Assembly: GCA_012800525.1 (NCBI GenBank)
Contig: JAAZJD010000008.1
Coordinates: 1 to 40,451 of the forward strand
Reading direction: 5' to 3'
Source of the DNA: Clostridiales bacterium
GTDB taxonomy: Bacteria; Bacillota; Clostridia; Christensenellales; DTU072
DNA length: 40,451 bases
In this document: piece by piece, positions 16,855 to 25,547 of the stretch
How positions within the stretch are numbered: position 1 is the first letter of the stretch
Layout of the letters: each line of letters begins with the position of its first letter
Notes under the pieces: model-generated
What the model was told of the DNA's origin: nothing
Databases searched by the model: none
Seen by the model: only the letters and a program-made list of their open reading frames with translations
Translations under genes and position numbers: made by a program

Positions 16855-19596
16855 ATGAAAAAGAGAAGCATTTTAATAATCGTATTAGTATTAGCAATAG
16901 TACTAGCTGTTACGCTTTCTTCTTGTAAGGACAAAAAGGAATTAAATGGCGAAGCGGTCATACAAGGCATAGAAGGTGGATCGTTAGAGGGGCTTGATGC
17001 ATCTTTAGATGTTTCACCCGACACTACAAATGTAGATTTTTCTTCAATTATATCTGCATCTGAAGGTGCAACTTTTAAAGTGCATAAGGATGAAGCAGGA
17101 GAAACTGAAGTTTCTACAGATGCTGCAGTGGAGTTAGAAGATGGTGAAAATATTTTTTATGTCACAATAACTTCTGAAAATGGCGAAGCTAGTGAAACAT
17201 ACAAGTTAAATGTATATAAAAAGTTTAATGTAACTGTAACATACAAAAATGGCGATGCCATAGTTGAAACGGAGGAAGTTGTAACTCGCACAGTTTTGGG
17301 TGCAGGTCCAGAAGCTCCTATCCGCAAAGGATATACATTTGGTGGCTGGGGTTCAGAGGGTCATGTAGTGACAGAGGCTGTGACATTTGATGCAATTTGG
17401 ACAGTTAATCAATATACACTAACTTTAAGCAAAAACATTAATGCAGCTGGAACAGCCAATATATTAGGCGAAAGCAAGAATGATTATGGCAAAAGTGTCA
17501 CTGTAAAGGCAACAACCAACGAGGGTTACAATTTTGATGGTTGGTATGACAAGCAAGTAAAAGTATCAGAGGAGCTAGAATATACATTTGACATGCCCGC
17601 ATATAATAGGGAGCTAAAAGCAACTTGGAAAGCCAATCATTACACATTATCTTTAAGTATGGATAATACCTATCCTAATGCTGGTGATGTAGTTGGAGGC
17701 GGCGAAAAAGAATATGGCAAACAAGTGCAAGCAACAGCAAGAACTAATCTAGGTTATACTTTCTTGGGCTGGTTTGATGAGTTGGGGAACAAAGTCTCTG
17801 ATGAGCCAAATTATGAGTTTACTATGCCAGCTAAAGCTAGGTCACTTCAAGCAAGGTGGAACATCAATAAATATAAGGTAACTATAACAAAAGTTAATGG
17901 AGAAGGAGGCAATGCCTCAGGTGCTGGCGACTATAACTATGGAACTAGCATAACCCTAACTGCAACAAAAAATACTGGTTATAATTTTGAAGGTTGGTTT
18001 GATGAAAATAATAAAAAAGTCTCTGACGGCTCAGATTTGACCTATTCATTTACGATAGCTACTTCTAATAGAACATTTAAAGCAAAATGGAGTATTCAAC
18101 AATATACTATTACATTTAATAGTAATGGAGGAAGTGATGTGCAACCCGTCACTCAAGACTATGGTACTGAAGTAAATGCACCTAGTAATCCAATAAAAAT
18201 AGGACATACATTTGATTATTGGTGCAGTGATGAGGGGCTAACAAATCAATATACATTTGGTGGTACAATGCCAGCACAAAACTTTACCCTATGGGCTAAA
18301 TGGAAAGTCCTAAAATATCAATTAAATGTAAGTTCAGATCCTGCGGGTGCTTGTACACCGACTGGTACTGGAAGCTATGATTATGGCTCTTCTGTAAGTG
18401 CAGAAGCGGTAAGCCCTAATCCTGGCTACTGGTTTGTTGGCTGGTTTGACGAGGTTGGTGTTGTTGATGGGGGTTTAAAGTATACATTTAACATGCCTGA
18501 CAAAACAGTTAATCTTACTGCGAAATGGTCGCCAAACAACTATAAACTAACATTAAACAATGACAACCCTGATGCTGGAACAATTACGGGTGCAGGGACA
18601 TACCCTTATAAAAGAAGTGTAACAATAGAAGCAACAAACAAGCCAGGTTATACATTTGAAGGTTGGTATGAGGGGAGTGAAAGAAAAACTTGGCCAGCAA
18701 AAAAGACATTTGCAATGCCTAATTATGCAATGACACTTACAGCAAAATGGAAACTATATCAACGGATAAACTATGATGGAACTTCTAATCCAACAACTGG
18801 CAACTATATTTTATTTGGTGAATGGCCACAAACACTTAAAGCTGATAATGTAACGATACCAGCTGGCGCATCACCAGAAACTAGTGGTCCTTATAAAGGC
18901 TATTATGCAGGTTATGATGCAAGTGACAATATCGTTGGATATTATGCAGAAGTGACTGCAAGCCCATATAACAGTAGTTATAGGTTTACAGATGAAAATG
19001 GACCAGCTATAGTGAGTGGCACAAAGTATTACTTCAAGGTTGAACCACTAAAGTGGAGAATATTAGAAAGCACAGCTGGCAAAGCGATGATAATATGTAC
19101 AAGCATTATTGAAAGTATGGGCTATGATAACATTAACAACACATATAATGTAGACAATACACATAGTGAATTGAGACGTTGGCTAAATAATGCGTTTTTA
19201 ACAAAAGCATTTAGCACATTAAGACAACAATTAATAGAAAATACTGAGGTAAATAATGCTGCCTCTACTACGCATAATGCTTCTAATCCATATGAGTCTA
19301 ATAATTCAATAGATAAAGTGTTTGCATTGAGCTATTTGGAATTATCAAACAGCAATTATTTTACTGGTAATACAGCAAGGCAAATAGTGACAAGTGACTA
19401 CACTAGGGCAAAGGGCATTAGGATGCAAATAACATCAAGCGGTTATGGAATTGCTCAATGGTGGTCTCGCTCGCCTAGGTCAGAAGCAAACAATATTGTT
19501 ACTGTGGTAGATTTCGATGGTTCATATACTGATAAGAGTGCAACGATTACGACTGGTTCAGTAGGCGTAGTTCCTGTTGTATGGATAAAATTATAG
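16855..19596 (+). CDS. Surface lipoprotein with InlB-type repeats and a DUF6273-like domain (paralogue 3)
   Basis: 913 residues from the ATG at 16855, chosen because AGGAGG lies at 16845-16850 and the signal peptide begins there (MKKRSILIIV, nearly the same as in paralogue 2). The lipobox is LSSC. Domains: beta-sandwich (EDGENIFYVTI), a classic InlB repeat (GYTFGGWG), about seven divergent repeats (GYNFDGWYD, GYTFLGWFD, FTMPA, LTAKW), then a DUF6273-like domain with GNYILFGEWPQT, FKVEPLKWRILE, MIICTSIIESMGYD, LRRWLNNA and QWWSRSP. The repeat region is longer than in paralogue 2. It ends at a clear terminator. Confidence 0.85.
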   Translation: MKKRSILIIVLVLAIVLAVTLSSCKDKKELNGEAVIQGIEGGSLEGLDASLDVSPDTTNVDFSSIISASEGATFKVHKDEAGETEVSTDAAVELEDGENIFYVTITSENGEASETYKLNVYKKFNVTVTYKNGDAIVETEEVVTRTVLGAGPEAPIRKGYTFGGWGSEGHVVTEAVTFDAIWTVNQYTLTLSKNINAAGTANILGESKNDYGKSVTVKATTNEGYNFDGWYDKQVKVSEELEYTFDMPAYNRELKATWKANHYTLSLSMDNTYPNAGDVVGGGEKEYGKQVQATARTNLGYTFLGWFDELGNKVSDEPNYEFTMPAKARSLQARWNINKYKVTITKVNGEGGNASGAGDYNYGTSITLTATKNTGYNFEGWFDENNKKVSDGSDLTYSFTIATSNRTFKAKWSIQQYTITFNSNGGSDVQPVTQDYGTEVNAPSNPIKIGHTFDYWCSDEGLTNQYTFGGTMPAQNFTLWAKWKVLKYQLNVSSDPAGACTPTGTGSYDYGSSVSAEAVSPNPGYWFVGWFDEVGVVDGGLKYTFNMPDKTVNLTAKWSPNNYKLTLNNDNPDAGTITGAGTYPYKRSVTIEATNKPGYTFEGWYEGSERKTWPAKKTFAMPNYAMTLTAKWKLYQRINYDGTSNPTTGNYILFGEWPQTLKADNVTIPAGASPETSGPYKGYYAGYDASDNIVGYYAEVTASPYNSSYRFTDENGPAIVSGTKYYFKVEPLKWRILESTAGKAMIICTSIIESMGYDNINNTYNVDNTHSELRRWLNNAFLTKAFSTLRQQLIENTEVNNAASTTHNASNPYESNNSIDKVFALSYLELSNSNYFTGNTARQIVTSDYTRAKGIRMQITSSGYGIAQWWSRSPRSEANNIVTVVDFDGSYTDKSATITTGSVGVVPVVWIKL

Positions 19597-19641
19597 CCTT
19601 ATTTAAAATTTTAAAGATGTTATATAACTAACCACAATATT

Positions 19642-19669
19642 TGCACGCTCGAAAGGGCGTGCATTTTTT
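19642..19669 (+). terminator. Intrinsic terminator
   Basis: TGCACGC (19642-19648) and GCGTGCA (19657-19663) form a GC-rich stem with an 8-base loop, followed by TTTTTT. It ends the paralogue 3 transcript. Confidence 0.85.
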
Positions 19670-20105
19670 ATTAAGATATATTGAGGTAATATTAGTTTTA
19701 GGTGGTTAAGTTCGGAAAATGTTCTTGGGCTTAACATTTTATGTTCTTAAAAGTGTGTTTTGTAGAACGTTTTTGGAACTTATGTTAAAAAAGGCATTGA
19801 TTGATCTATTATAAACTATAAAAATTTTAGACGATATTTATGTTTGTTTTTTAAGAAAGAATGCTTTAATGAGAGATTGAGTTTGGACAAAAGTTTTATA
19901 ATCTTTCAGATTCATAAAACAAGAAAGGTCTGAAAGATTTTTTAAGATAAGTTAGAGTGTAGATTGTTTTTTAGAATATAGTGTGCATAAAGCCCAAATA
20001 AATGGCAAATTGCATTTTTTCTCTTTGTATAAAATAATCTCAATTTTTAATTTTATGTCCCATAAAAGTCATATAAAAGATTTTAAAAAAATTCACATTC
20101 AAATA
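19670..20105. other. Gene-free stretch with a terminator-like hairpin
   Basis: No credible open frame. AATCTTTCAGA (19900-19910) pairs perfectly with TCTGAAAGATT (19929-19939), followed by TTTT, a plus-strand terminator with no gene before it. A weak promoter-like TATTAT near 19809 could produce a short RNA of about 130 bases ending there. ATGTTCTT occurs twice near 19718 and 19740 without obvious meaning. Confidence 0.4.
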
Positions 20106-20154
20106 TTGACAATAGTTTTTAGTAATGGTATTCTATAAAAAGAACGGGATGTTC
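20106..20154 (+). promoter_or_regulatory. lexA promoter with SOS box
   Basis: TTGACA (20106-20111), a 17-base spacer and TATTCT (20129-20134) are followed by the palindrome AGAACGGGATGTTCT (20141-20155). The half-sites GAAC and GTTC match the Bacillota LexA box but are five bases apart instead of the usual four. Position just downstream of the -10 box fits autorepression. Confidence 0.7.
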
Positions 20155-20186
20155 TCTTATATAAAACACAGCTAAAAGGAAAGAGT

Positions 20187-20855
20187 ATGAAGCCAATTAA
20201 TGAAGTATTGATAAATAAGATATTTGAATATGTTAAAGAATATCAATTAGCAAATGGAATATCTCCAACATTTAGAGAAATCCAAAATACGCTGAAGATA
20301 TCAAGTCTTAGTGTTGTAAAAAGATATGTTGATATTTTAAAAAGTCGTAATGTTTTTTCAGAATCAGAAAATGGGGGAATAGATACTCCAGAGGGATTAT
20401 CGTTAGTTGAAAGCAAGATAGTTCCGCTAGTTGGTAGAGTTGCTTGTGGAAAGCCAATACTTGCCATTGAAAATATTGAAGGAAACTACAAACTTCCCAA
20501 AGATCTTTTAGGAAATGGTAAATACTTTATGCTAGAGGCTACAGGCGATAGTATGATAGGTATTGGAATACATGATGGCGATATTTTGATTGTGAGAGAG
20601 CAGCCTAGCGCTGAATATGGTGAAATAGTGATTGCGTTAATTGATGGTGAAGCTACAGCTAAAACATATAAGCCAGGACATAAGCAAATTGTTTTGCAAT
20701 CAGAAAACCCTTTATATAAAGACATAGTAGTAAAAGGGCAAAAGTTAGAAAAAAATATAAAAGATGACAATGTAGCTTTAGAGATAAAGGCGGATGAATT
20801 TAAGATTTTAGGTGTTGTTGAAAGTTGGATACATCAACACAAGAGGTCAAAATAG
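20187..20855 (+). CDS. lexA: LexA SOS repressor
   Basis: 222 residues. N-terminal winged helix (SPTFREIQNTLKISSLSVVK), then the autocleavage region VGRVACGKPILA, then the S24 peptidase fold with the Ser122-Lys159 dyad (ATGDSM; ATAKTY). LexA represses DNA-damage genes and cleaves itself when RecA filaments form. The scissile pair, Ala-Gly in model LexA proteins, reads Cys87-Gly88 here after Ala86. A LexA-type box lies upstream, so autoregulation is expected. GGAAAGAG precedes the ATG. It is not a phage CI-type repressor by the N-terminal fold. Confidence 0.92.
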   Translation: MKPINEVLINKIFEYVKEYQLANGISPTFREIQNTLKISSLSVVKRYVDILKSRNVFSESENGGIDTPEGLSLVESKIVPLVGRVACGKPILAIENIEGNYKLPKDLLGNGKYFMLEATGDSMIGIGIHDGDILIVREQPSAEYGEIVIALIDGEATAKTYKPGHKQIVLQSENPLYKDIVVKGQKLEKNIKDDNVALEIKADEFKILGVVESWIHQHKRSK

Positions 20856-20955
20856 CCTTTTATAAAATAGCTTGTGCAAGTAGAAATTTAAATACAATAA
20901 TTAAGTTAGTTTTAGAGCTGATATAATAATAAGGTTTATGGAACGGAGGTACTTT

Positions 20956-21303
20956 ATGGGCTGGAAAGATATGTATGATGAGGATAAAAACCCTGAAAGT
21001 GGCAAGAAAAAAGAATCCTTTATGGGTGGTAAATGGGGATATACAAAAGTGTATATTGATGTCATTGTGCTAGTAAGAGCTAATGGAAAAATAAGACCTC
21101 TTGCCTTAATTTGGGATGATGCTAAATACAATATAGATAAATTTGAAGGTCCATTTCAAAGGCCACCACAATATGTGTGGGTAACAGGGCCTACATTAAG
21201 GTTTGGTTTTTATATAAATGGTAAAAAAAGCACTGTATATTATGAAGAAAACACAGGTAGATGGTTTGTTGAAAAGCCAGGTTCAAAGTTTGATAAGCCA
21301 TAA
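20956..21303 (+). CDS. Small conserved protein beside lexA, unknown
   Basis: 115 residues from the ATG at 20956, preferred over 20938 because CGGAGGT lies eight bases before it. Mainly beta-rich: VYIDVIVLVRANGKIRPLAL, IWDDAKYNIDK, LRFGFYINGKKSTVYYEE and GRWFVEKPG. From memory, small proteins with the pattern VYIDV...RPL..IWDD...IDK...GRWFVE lie beside lexA and Y-family polymerase genes in Clostridia; the neighbour here agrees, but no polymerase gene is present. A TATAAT lies at about 20922. Function unknown; an SOS link is inference. Confidence 0.7.
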   Translation: MGWKDMYDEDKNPESGKKKESFMGGKWGYTKVYIDVIVLVRANGKIRPLALIWDDAKYNIDKFEGPFQRPPQYVWVTGPTLRFGFYINGKKSTVYYEENTGRWFVEKPGSKFDKP

Positions 21304-21406
21304 ACATTATATGAGCTTTAGAAAAATATTAAAGAGTGTTTAAAATAGCTAGCTAATTGGACAGCGCAACCGTTAGTTGGTAAAAAAATATAAAGGAGTT
21401 GATTCT

Positions 21407-21580
21407 ATGTACAAATTGAAATGTAGCGTATGCGGAAACGATCTTAGCATATTATTATATTCGCCATCTAAAGTTTTGTATGAATGCCCACATTGTAAAA
21501 TTACTTCAATGATTAAATGTGAAAAAGATGGGATTGTCTTAACATTAAAAAATGTTCCGCAAGTAAAACAAAAAGTCTAA
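21407..21580 (+). CDS. Small zinc-ribbon protein
   Basis: 57 residues from the ATG at 21407, which has AAAGGAG upstream; an in-frame ATG at 21377 has no ribosome site. Two CxxC pairs (CSVC at residues 6-9, CPHC at 27-30) make a rubredoxin-like zinc ribbon. The last codons (KQKV) lie in sequence that is repeated about 340 bases downstream, so the gene's tail has been caught up in, or gave rise to, the adjacent repeat block. Confidence 0.65.
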   Translation: MYKLKCSVCGNDLSILLYSPSKVLYECPHCKITSMIKCEKDGIVLTLKNVPQVKQKV

Positions 21581-22139
21581 TGATTTAAATAAAGATTCAA
21601 GTACAGCAAAAAATATAAAGCCTGCAAAACAAACATAAACCGCACAGTCTAGCAATTAAAATGATAAAAACAAAAACGCTTTAAACAGCATAGACAAATA
21701 TAGTTAAATAATTAAAGTAAAGATTTAAGTACACAAAAAAACATAAAGACTGCAAAACAAATATAAATCGCACAAAATGATAAAAACAAAAACGCTTTAA
21801 ACAGCATAGACAAATATAGTTAAATAATTAAAGTAAATACAAACTACAAATACAAAGCTGATGGAAAGTAACAAAATCCTTAAACAGCATAGACAAGAAT
21901 ATAAAACAAAAGTCTAATAATTAAAGCAAAGATTTAAGTACACAAAAAAACATAAAGCCTACAAAACAAACATAAATCTAACGGTCTAGCCATTGAAAGG
22001 ATTTAACTAAAAAAGTATAAAAGTAGCAGTCTAAGATTTAAAAACTAAATATTAAATGTATCTATGGATGAGGTGCTAGTAGACACGATCAGGTATATTT
22101 AAAGCAAGTAAAGAAAACTATCTATATGAAGTTATTTAT
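21581..22139. repeat. Degenerate A-rich repeat block, no intact gene
   Basis: A unit starting AAAGATTTAAGTACA occurs at 21719 and 21928, and as AAAGATTCAAGTACA at 21591. A 64-base segment is perfectly duplicated at 21658-21721 and 21774-21837. All frames are full of stops, but short stretches in one frame read Lys/Asn/Ser-rich (for example NDKNKNALNSIDKYS), so it could be a decayed low-complexity coding tail. The last 120 bases show nothing. Confidence 0.7.
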
Positions 22140-22177
22140 AAGACCTTGCACTACGAAATCGTAGCAAGGTCTTTTTT
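22140..22177 (+). terminator. Intrinsic terminator
   Basis: AAGACCTTGC (22140-22149) pairs with GCAAGGTCTT (22164-22173); TACG/CGTA extends the stem within the loop, and a T-run follows. It lies only 35 bases before the next start codon, so the 22212 gene needs its own signal or partial read-through. Confidence 0.85.
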
Positions 22178-22211
22178 ATTTATCCCAAAAAATATGAAAA
22201 GGAGATACCAA

Positions 22212-22802
22212 ATGTTAGCAGATAAGGATACGAAAATTAACAAAAACAAAAACAAGGAGATGACAAAAATGATTAATAATTTAAACACAAAATTAAAAGA
22301 TGAAGATGTAATAGCAATTATTGGCTTAATTGAAAGCATAGGAAAAAATCGTAGTAAGGAGACTGAAAGTTTAGGAGGAGAAATGCAACAAGAATTGGAA
22401 TATACATTGTCTAATGGTAATAAGATAAAAATAAAAGTAACACCACAATTTAAAAAGATGTATCTTGCACAAATAAAGAAGGAAAAGCAAATTCATAGAA
22501 AAGAAACAAGGCGACATGTGTCGCTAGAATATTTAGCTGAAAAGAATGTAGAGTTTGCATCTAATATCAAAAATCCTGAAGAAGCATATATTGAAGAAGA
22601 AGAGTCTAATCAAATTAGAAAAGCTTTAAGCTCTCTAACAAAGGAAGAATATAAAACACTAGAACAAATTGCTGAAGATGAATTTTGTTATAAAACATAT
22701 GCCCGTTTGAATAATATTACCATAGAAGCTGCATATAAAAGAATTCAAAGACTAAAAGAAAGGGCTAAAGGTCTTATTGCAATTAGTAAGATTAAAAGGT
22801 AA
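22212..22802 (+). CDS. Sigma-region-4-like transcription regulator
   Basis: 196 residues from the ATG at 22212 (AAAAGGAGA upstream); frame open further upstream runs through the terminator and is rejected. The middle has KMYLAQIKKEKQIHRKETRRH, a Lys/Arg-rich segment followed by VSLEYLAEKN. The C-terminal part is a sigma-70 region-4-like helix-turn-helix: ALSSLTKEEYKTLEQIAED and ARLNNITIEAAYKRIQRLKE. The layout, including the ETRRH...SLE motif, is typical of small sigma-like regulators of conjugative elements and phages in Bacillota, so it may be a relic of such an element. No partner genes are present. Confidence 0.65.
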   Translation: MLADKDTKINKNKNKEMTKMINNLNTKLKDEDVIAIIGLIESIGKNRSKETESLGGEMQQELEYTLSNGNKIKIKVTPQFKKMYLAQIKKEKQIHRKETRRHVSLEYLAEKNVEFASNIKNPEEAYIEEEESNQIRKALSSLTKEEYKTLEQIAEDEFCYKTYARLNNITIEAAYKRIQRLKERAKGLIAISKIKR

Positions 22803-23126
22803 TTTATTTTCGACACCAAAAATGTCGGTGTAAACTACAAAAATGTCAGTCAAAATGCCAGAGCAAACTATAAAAGTGTCGGTGTAAACCATAAAAATGC
22901 TGGTGTAATTGTGTAAATGTCAGTGCAAACCATAAAAATGCTGGTGTAATTGTGTAAATGTCAGTGTAAACCATAAAAATGTCGGTTAAAAAACTTGTGA
23001 TGTTGAACTTTTCAGGAAAAGCGAGAAAAGAAAATTTTTAGTATATACACCTTTTTATATATAATGCTAAAATGTAAATAGATGTTTAAAACATCAAGAA
23101 TAGATTTTATATAGGCAGGTGTCAAT
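22803..23126. other. Intergenic region: repeat array plus promoter
   Basis: Apart from the 20-21 bp array, the only signal is TATAAT at about 23059-23064 some 60 bases before the beta-propeller gene, a likely promoter. No gene seen. Confidence 0.6.
22811..22989. repeat. Nine short repeats spaced 20-21 bp
   Basis: Variants of AAAAATGTCGGTGTAAACYA recur; the ATGTC-like element begins at 22822, 22843, 22855, 22876, 22897, 22917, 22938, 22958 and 22979. All steps but one are 20-21 bases, two helical turns. The leftmost part also forms CGACA/TGTCG. On the complement the unit reads like GACATTTTTATGGTTTACAC, similar in style to the internal repeats of IS21-family ends; no istA or istB gene is near. 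Confidence 0.8.
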
Positions 23127-25094
23127 ATGAGCACTAAAGATACGGGATTTTCTACATTAAAAAGAATTTTCATTATTGTTTTAGTAATGTTCTTTTTAGC
23201 AATGGTAGTTTTGACTACATTTTTGCTTTGCAGACAATATCTACCGATGAAAGAAAGAAATCTTTCTGGGGACGTGTATGCTAGTGAGCCTAAACAGTTT
23301 TCGACAAAAAATGAAGTCAATTCATTTATATCGTCACTTTTTGAATTTAATTCAGCAAGGTCTTCTTTGGACTTTTGGGATTTGGGCATTGTTTTAGGTC
23401 CACAAAAATCTATGGATGCTGCTCCTGATGCTACTATGATGCAAGAAGATTCACCCGCTCAACAAAATGGCAGTTCTCACTCTCAAACGAATGTTCAAGT
23501 GTCGGGGATTGATGAGTCTGATGTAGTTAAAACTAATGGTAAATACATATATAAATTGAGTTACAAAGGTTTAGCAATACTTGAAGTTTTAAATGATAGC
23601 TTAATAGTTAAAAAGGAAATTGAAATCGGCAGTAATGGGCGTACAACTGGTGAAATGATTTTATATGGCAACAAGCTTATCATATCAAGTGATAGAATAG
23701 TGTTTTTAGATGAAGATGGAAAGATAGCTGATGATGGTGGCGGAAGATATTCAAATATTGTTGATACAAGAATATATAATGTTGAAGATGCTGGTAACCC
23801 TGTTTTAGAAAAACAAATGATATATACAGGAAGCAGGGTTGATATGAGATTAAAGGATAATATGTTATATTTCATCATTAACTATTCCTCATATAGCTAC
23901 TACACAGATAAGGATTTTGTTAATCTACCAAAGGAATATATAGGAGATGGCGATGAAGTAAAGGTTGCAGAAAAGCCTCTTGATGAAATCTACTATTTTG
24001 ATGGTATTCCATACTATACTTATTCAATTGTTGGGAAAATTAATTTAGATACAAATGAAGTATCAAGCGTATCATATTTTGGAACAGGTGAAACTGTGTA
24101 TATGTCTCATAACTATTTGTATCTAACTTCTACTGATTATAACAAGGCAGTATACAACAATGGTTTAAGACAAGAAGTTGAATATGGTAAAAATCATACT
24201 AGGATTTTAAGAATTAAGTTAGATGATTTAAATCTTGCTGGAGTTAGCAAAGTAGAAGGTTCTATTTTAAACAAATACTCAATGGACGAATATGATGGTT
24301 ATTTAAGGCTAGCTACAACGACATCAAGTTATGGTTGGAACTTCGAGTCGTATAGCAATGTTTTTATTTTAGATTCAAATTTAAGAGAAGTTGGTAAAAT
24401 AACAAATATTGCACCTGGTGAGAAAATATATTCGGCAAGATTTGATAAAGAAGAAGGTGCAATTGTAACATTTAGACAAGTTGATCCATTGTATAAACTC
24501 AACTTATCAGATCCAGCTAATCCTACAATTTCCGAGGGATTAAAAAAGGATGGTGTTGCATATTATCTCCATAAAGTAAATGATAAATATATGGTTGGAG
24601 TAGGACGCGAAACAACTGCCGATTCTTTCTTTGATGGTATAGAGGTTGTCTTATACAATATGGAAGGAGCCGAAGCTGTAATTTCACATAAAATTGTAAT
24701 AGGCGAAGGTTTAACATATGCTGATGCGCTATACGATCCACATGCCTTCTTAGTAGATTTAGACAACAATCTTTTTGGGTTTGATATTACCCGCTATCAA
24801 TATCAGACTATAGAGCCTGACAATCCTGATGGCGATAATGTCACAAGCTACTATTCTTATAGTGCTAGAAGAGACTTCTTTGTATTTAATTTTTATGAAG
24901 ATGAGAAAGGTGTTGGTAAAATAAAAATAGCTAAAGCTTTAGAAGTTAAAGATGAATATGCTCCTATTAGAGGACTTCGTATAGACCAAAAACTCTATGT
25001 CATTGAAGATACTGAAACAAAAGTATATGACATTGCTGCAGACTATGAACTGCTATATAAAGCAAAATATTTTGTAGAAGAGGTGGTAGGCTAA
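23127..25094 (+). CDS. Membrane-anchored secreted beta-propeller protein
   Basis: 655 residues. One N-terminal membrane helix (IFIIVLVMFFLAMVVLTTFL, about 13-32) without a lipobox, so the protein should be anchored with the rest outside. A linker follows, then the hallmark of the secreted beta-propeller family (Beta_propel), NVQVSGIDESDVVKTNGKYI near residue 122. Repeated blades carry pairs such as LTYADALYDPHAFLVDLD and RGLRIDQKLYVIEDTETKVYD at the end. The family is common in Bacillota; function is undefined. AGGTG lies upstream of the ATG. A strong terminator follows, so the gene is likely monocistronic. Confidence 0.85.
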   Translation: MSTKDTGFSTLKRIFIIVLVMFFLAMVVLTTFLLCRQYLPMKERNLSGDVYASEPKQFSTKNEVNSFISSLFEFNSARSSLDFWDLGIVLGPQKSMDAAPDATMMQEDSPAQQNGSSHSQTNVQVSGIDESDVVKTNGKYIYKLSYKGLAILEVLNDSLIVKKEIEIGSNGRTTGEMILYGNKLIISSDRIVFLDEDGKIADDGGGRYSNIVDTRIYNVEDAGNPVLEKQMIYTGSRVDMRLKDNMLYFIINYSSYSYYTDKDFVNLPKEYIGDGDEVKVAEKPLDEIYYFDGIPYYTYSIVGKINLDTNEVSSVSYFGTGETVYMSHNYLYLTSTDYNKAVYNNGLRQEVEYGKNHTRILRIKLDDLNLAGVSKVEGSILNKYSMDEYDGYLRLATTTSSYGWNFESYSNVFILDSNLREVGKITNIAPGEKIYSARFDKEEGAIVTFRQVDPLYKLNLSDPANPTISEGLKKDGVAYYLHKVNDKYMVGVGRETTADSFFDGIEVVLYNMEGAEAVISHKIVIGEGLTYADALYDPHAFLVDLDNNLFGFDITRYQYQTIEPDNPDGDNVTSYYSYSARRDFFVFNFYEDEKGVGKIKIAKALEVKDEYAPIRGLRIDQKLYVIEDTETKVYDIAADYELLYKAKYFVEEVVG

Positions 25095-25127
25095 AGCTTA
25101 ATTATCTTTATAACAATAACTTAACTA

Positions 25128-25169
25128 TTAGAGCACCAAAAAGATTCTTTTGGTGCTCTAATTTTATTC
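25128..25169 (+). terminator. Strong intrinsic terminator
   Basis: A 14-bp perfect stem (TTAGAGCACCAAAA with TTTTGGTGCTCTAA), a 6-base loop and a T-rich tail end the beta-propeller transcript. The stem would also work, more weakly, in reverse. Confidence 0.9.
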
Positions 25170-25292
25170 TATTTAAACATCATTCGCATTAATTTATTTG
25201 ACGAAAATCCTTATTTTGTCCAAAACAATCTTTTTCATGGCTTTTATATATGGAGAAAACATCATATTGCATATCTTCTACTAAAACAAAAA

Positions 25293-25310
25293 AGCCCATC
25301 GGGCTCTTTT
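25293..25310 (+). terminator. Short hairpin before the micro-ORF
   Basis: AGCCC (25293-25297) and GGGCT (25301-25305) with an ATC loop and CTTTT. It is short for a terminator and lies immediately before a strong ribosome binding site. Confidence 0.4.
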
Positions 25311-25328
25311 GTAAAGGAGGTATCAGCT

Positions 25329-25346
25329 ATGAAAAACAAAAAATGA
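25329..25346 (+). CDS. Five-codon micro-ORF with an ideal ribosome binding site
   Basis: The ORF reads MKNKK then TGA. AAAGGAGG (25313-25320) sits eight bases upstream, one of the best ribosome sites in the window. It may be a leader peptide controlling the gene at 25548, or the stump of a lost gene. I cannot show that it is translated. Confidence 0.35.
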   Translation: MKNKK

Positions 25347-25547
25347 AAACAATAAGTTTATCTATGCCGACATTTATTAAGGCTACCAAGGCAAGAGTAT
25401 GAAAACCAAGGAGCCTATTTATCTTACATATATTATATCATCTTCTCTCTAAAAAACTGGCTTTTTCACATAAGTTTCATATAAAAAAGAGAGGGTGTTT
25501 TAACGAGCGTTTTTTCTCAAATTTTTTAATTTTATAAAGGGGGTATT
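25347..25547. other. Leader-like region upstream of the 25548 gene
   Basis: Contains a bulged stem AGGCT...AGCCT around a direct repeat ACCAAGG (about 25381-25414) and CTCTCT/AGAGAG further on. No known riboswitch core is recognised. Together with the micro-ORF it could be a regulated leader. Confidence 0.3.

Noticed and set aside
22146-22211. Upstream start of the sigma-like regulator
   Set aside because: That stretch is the terminator hairpin; AAAAGGAGA precedes the ATG at 22212.
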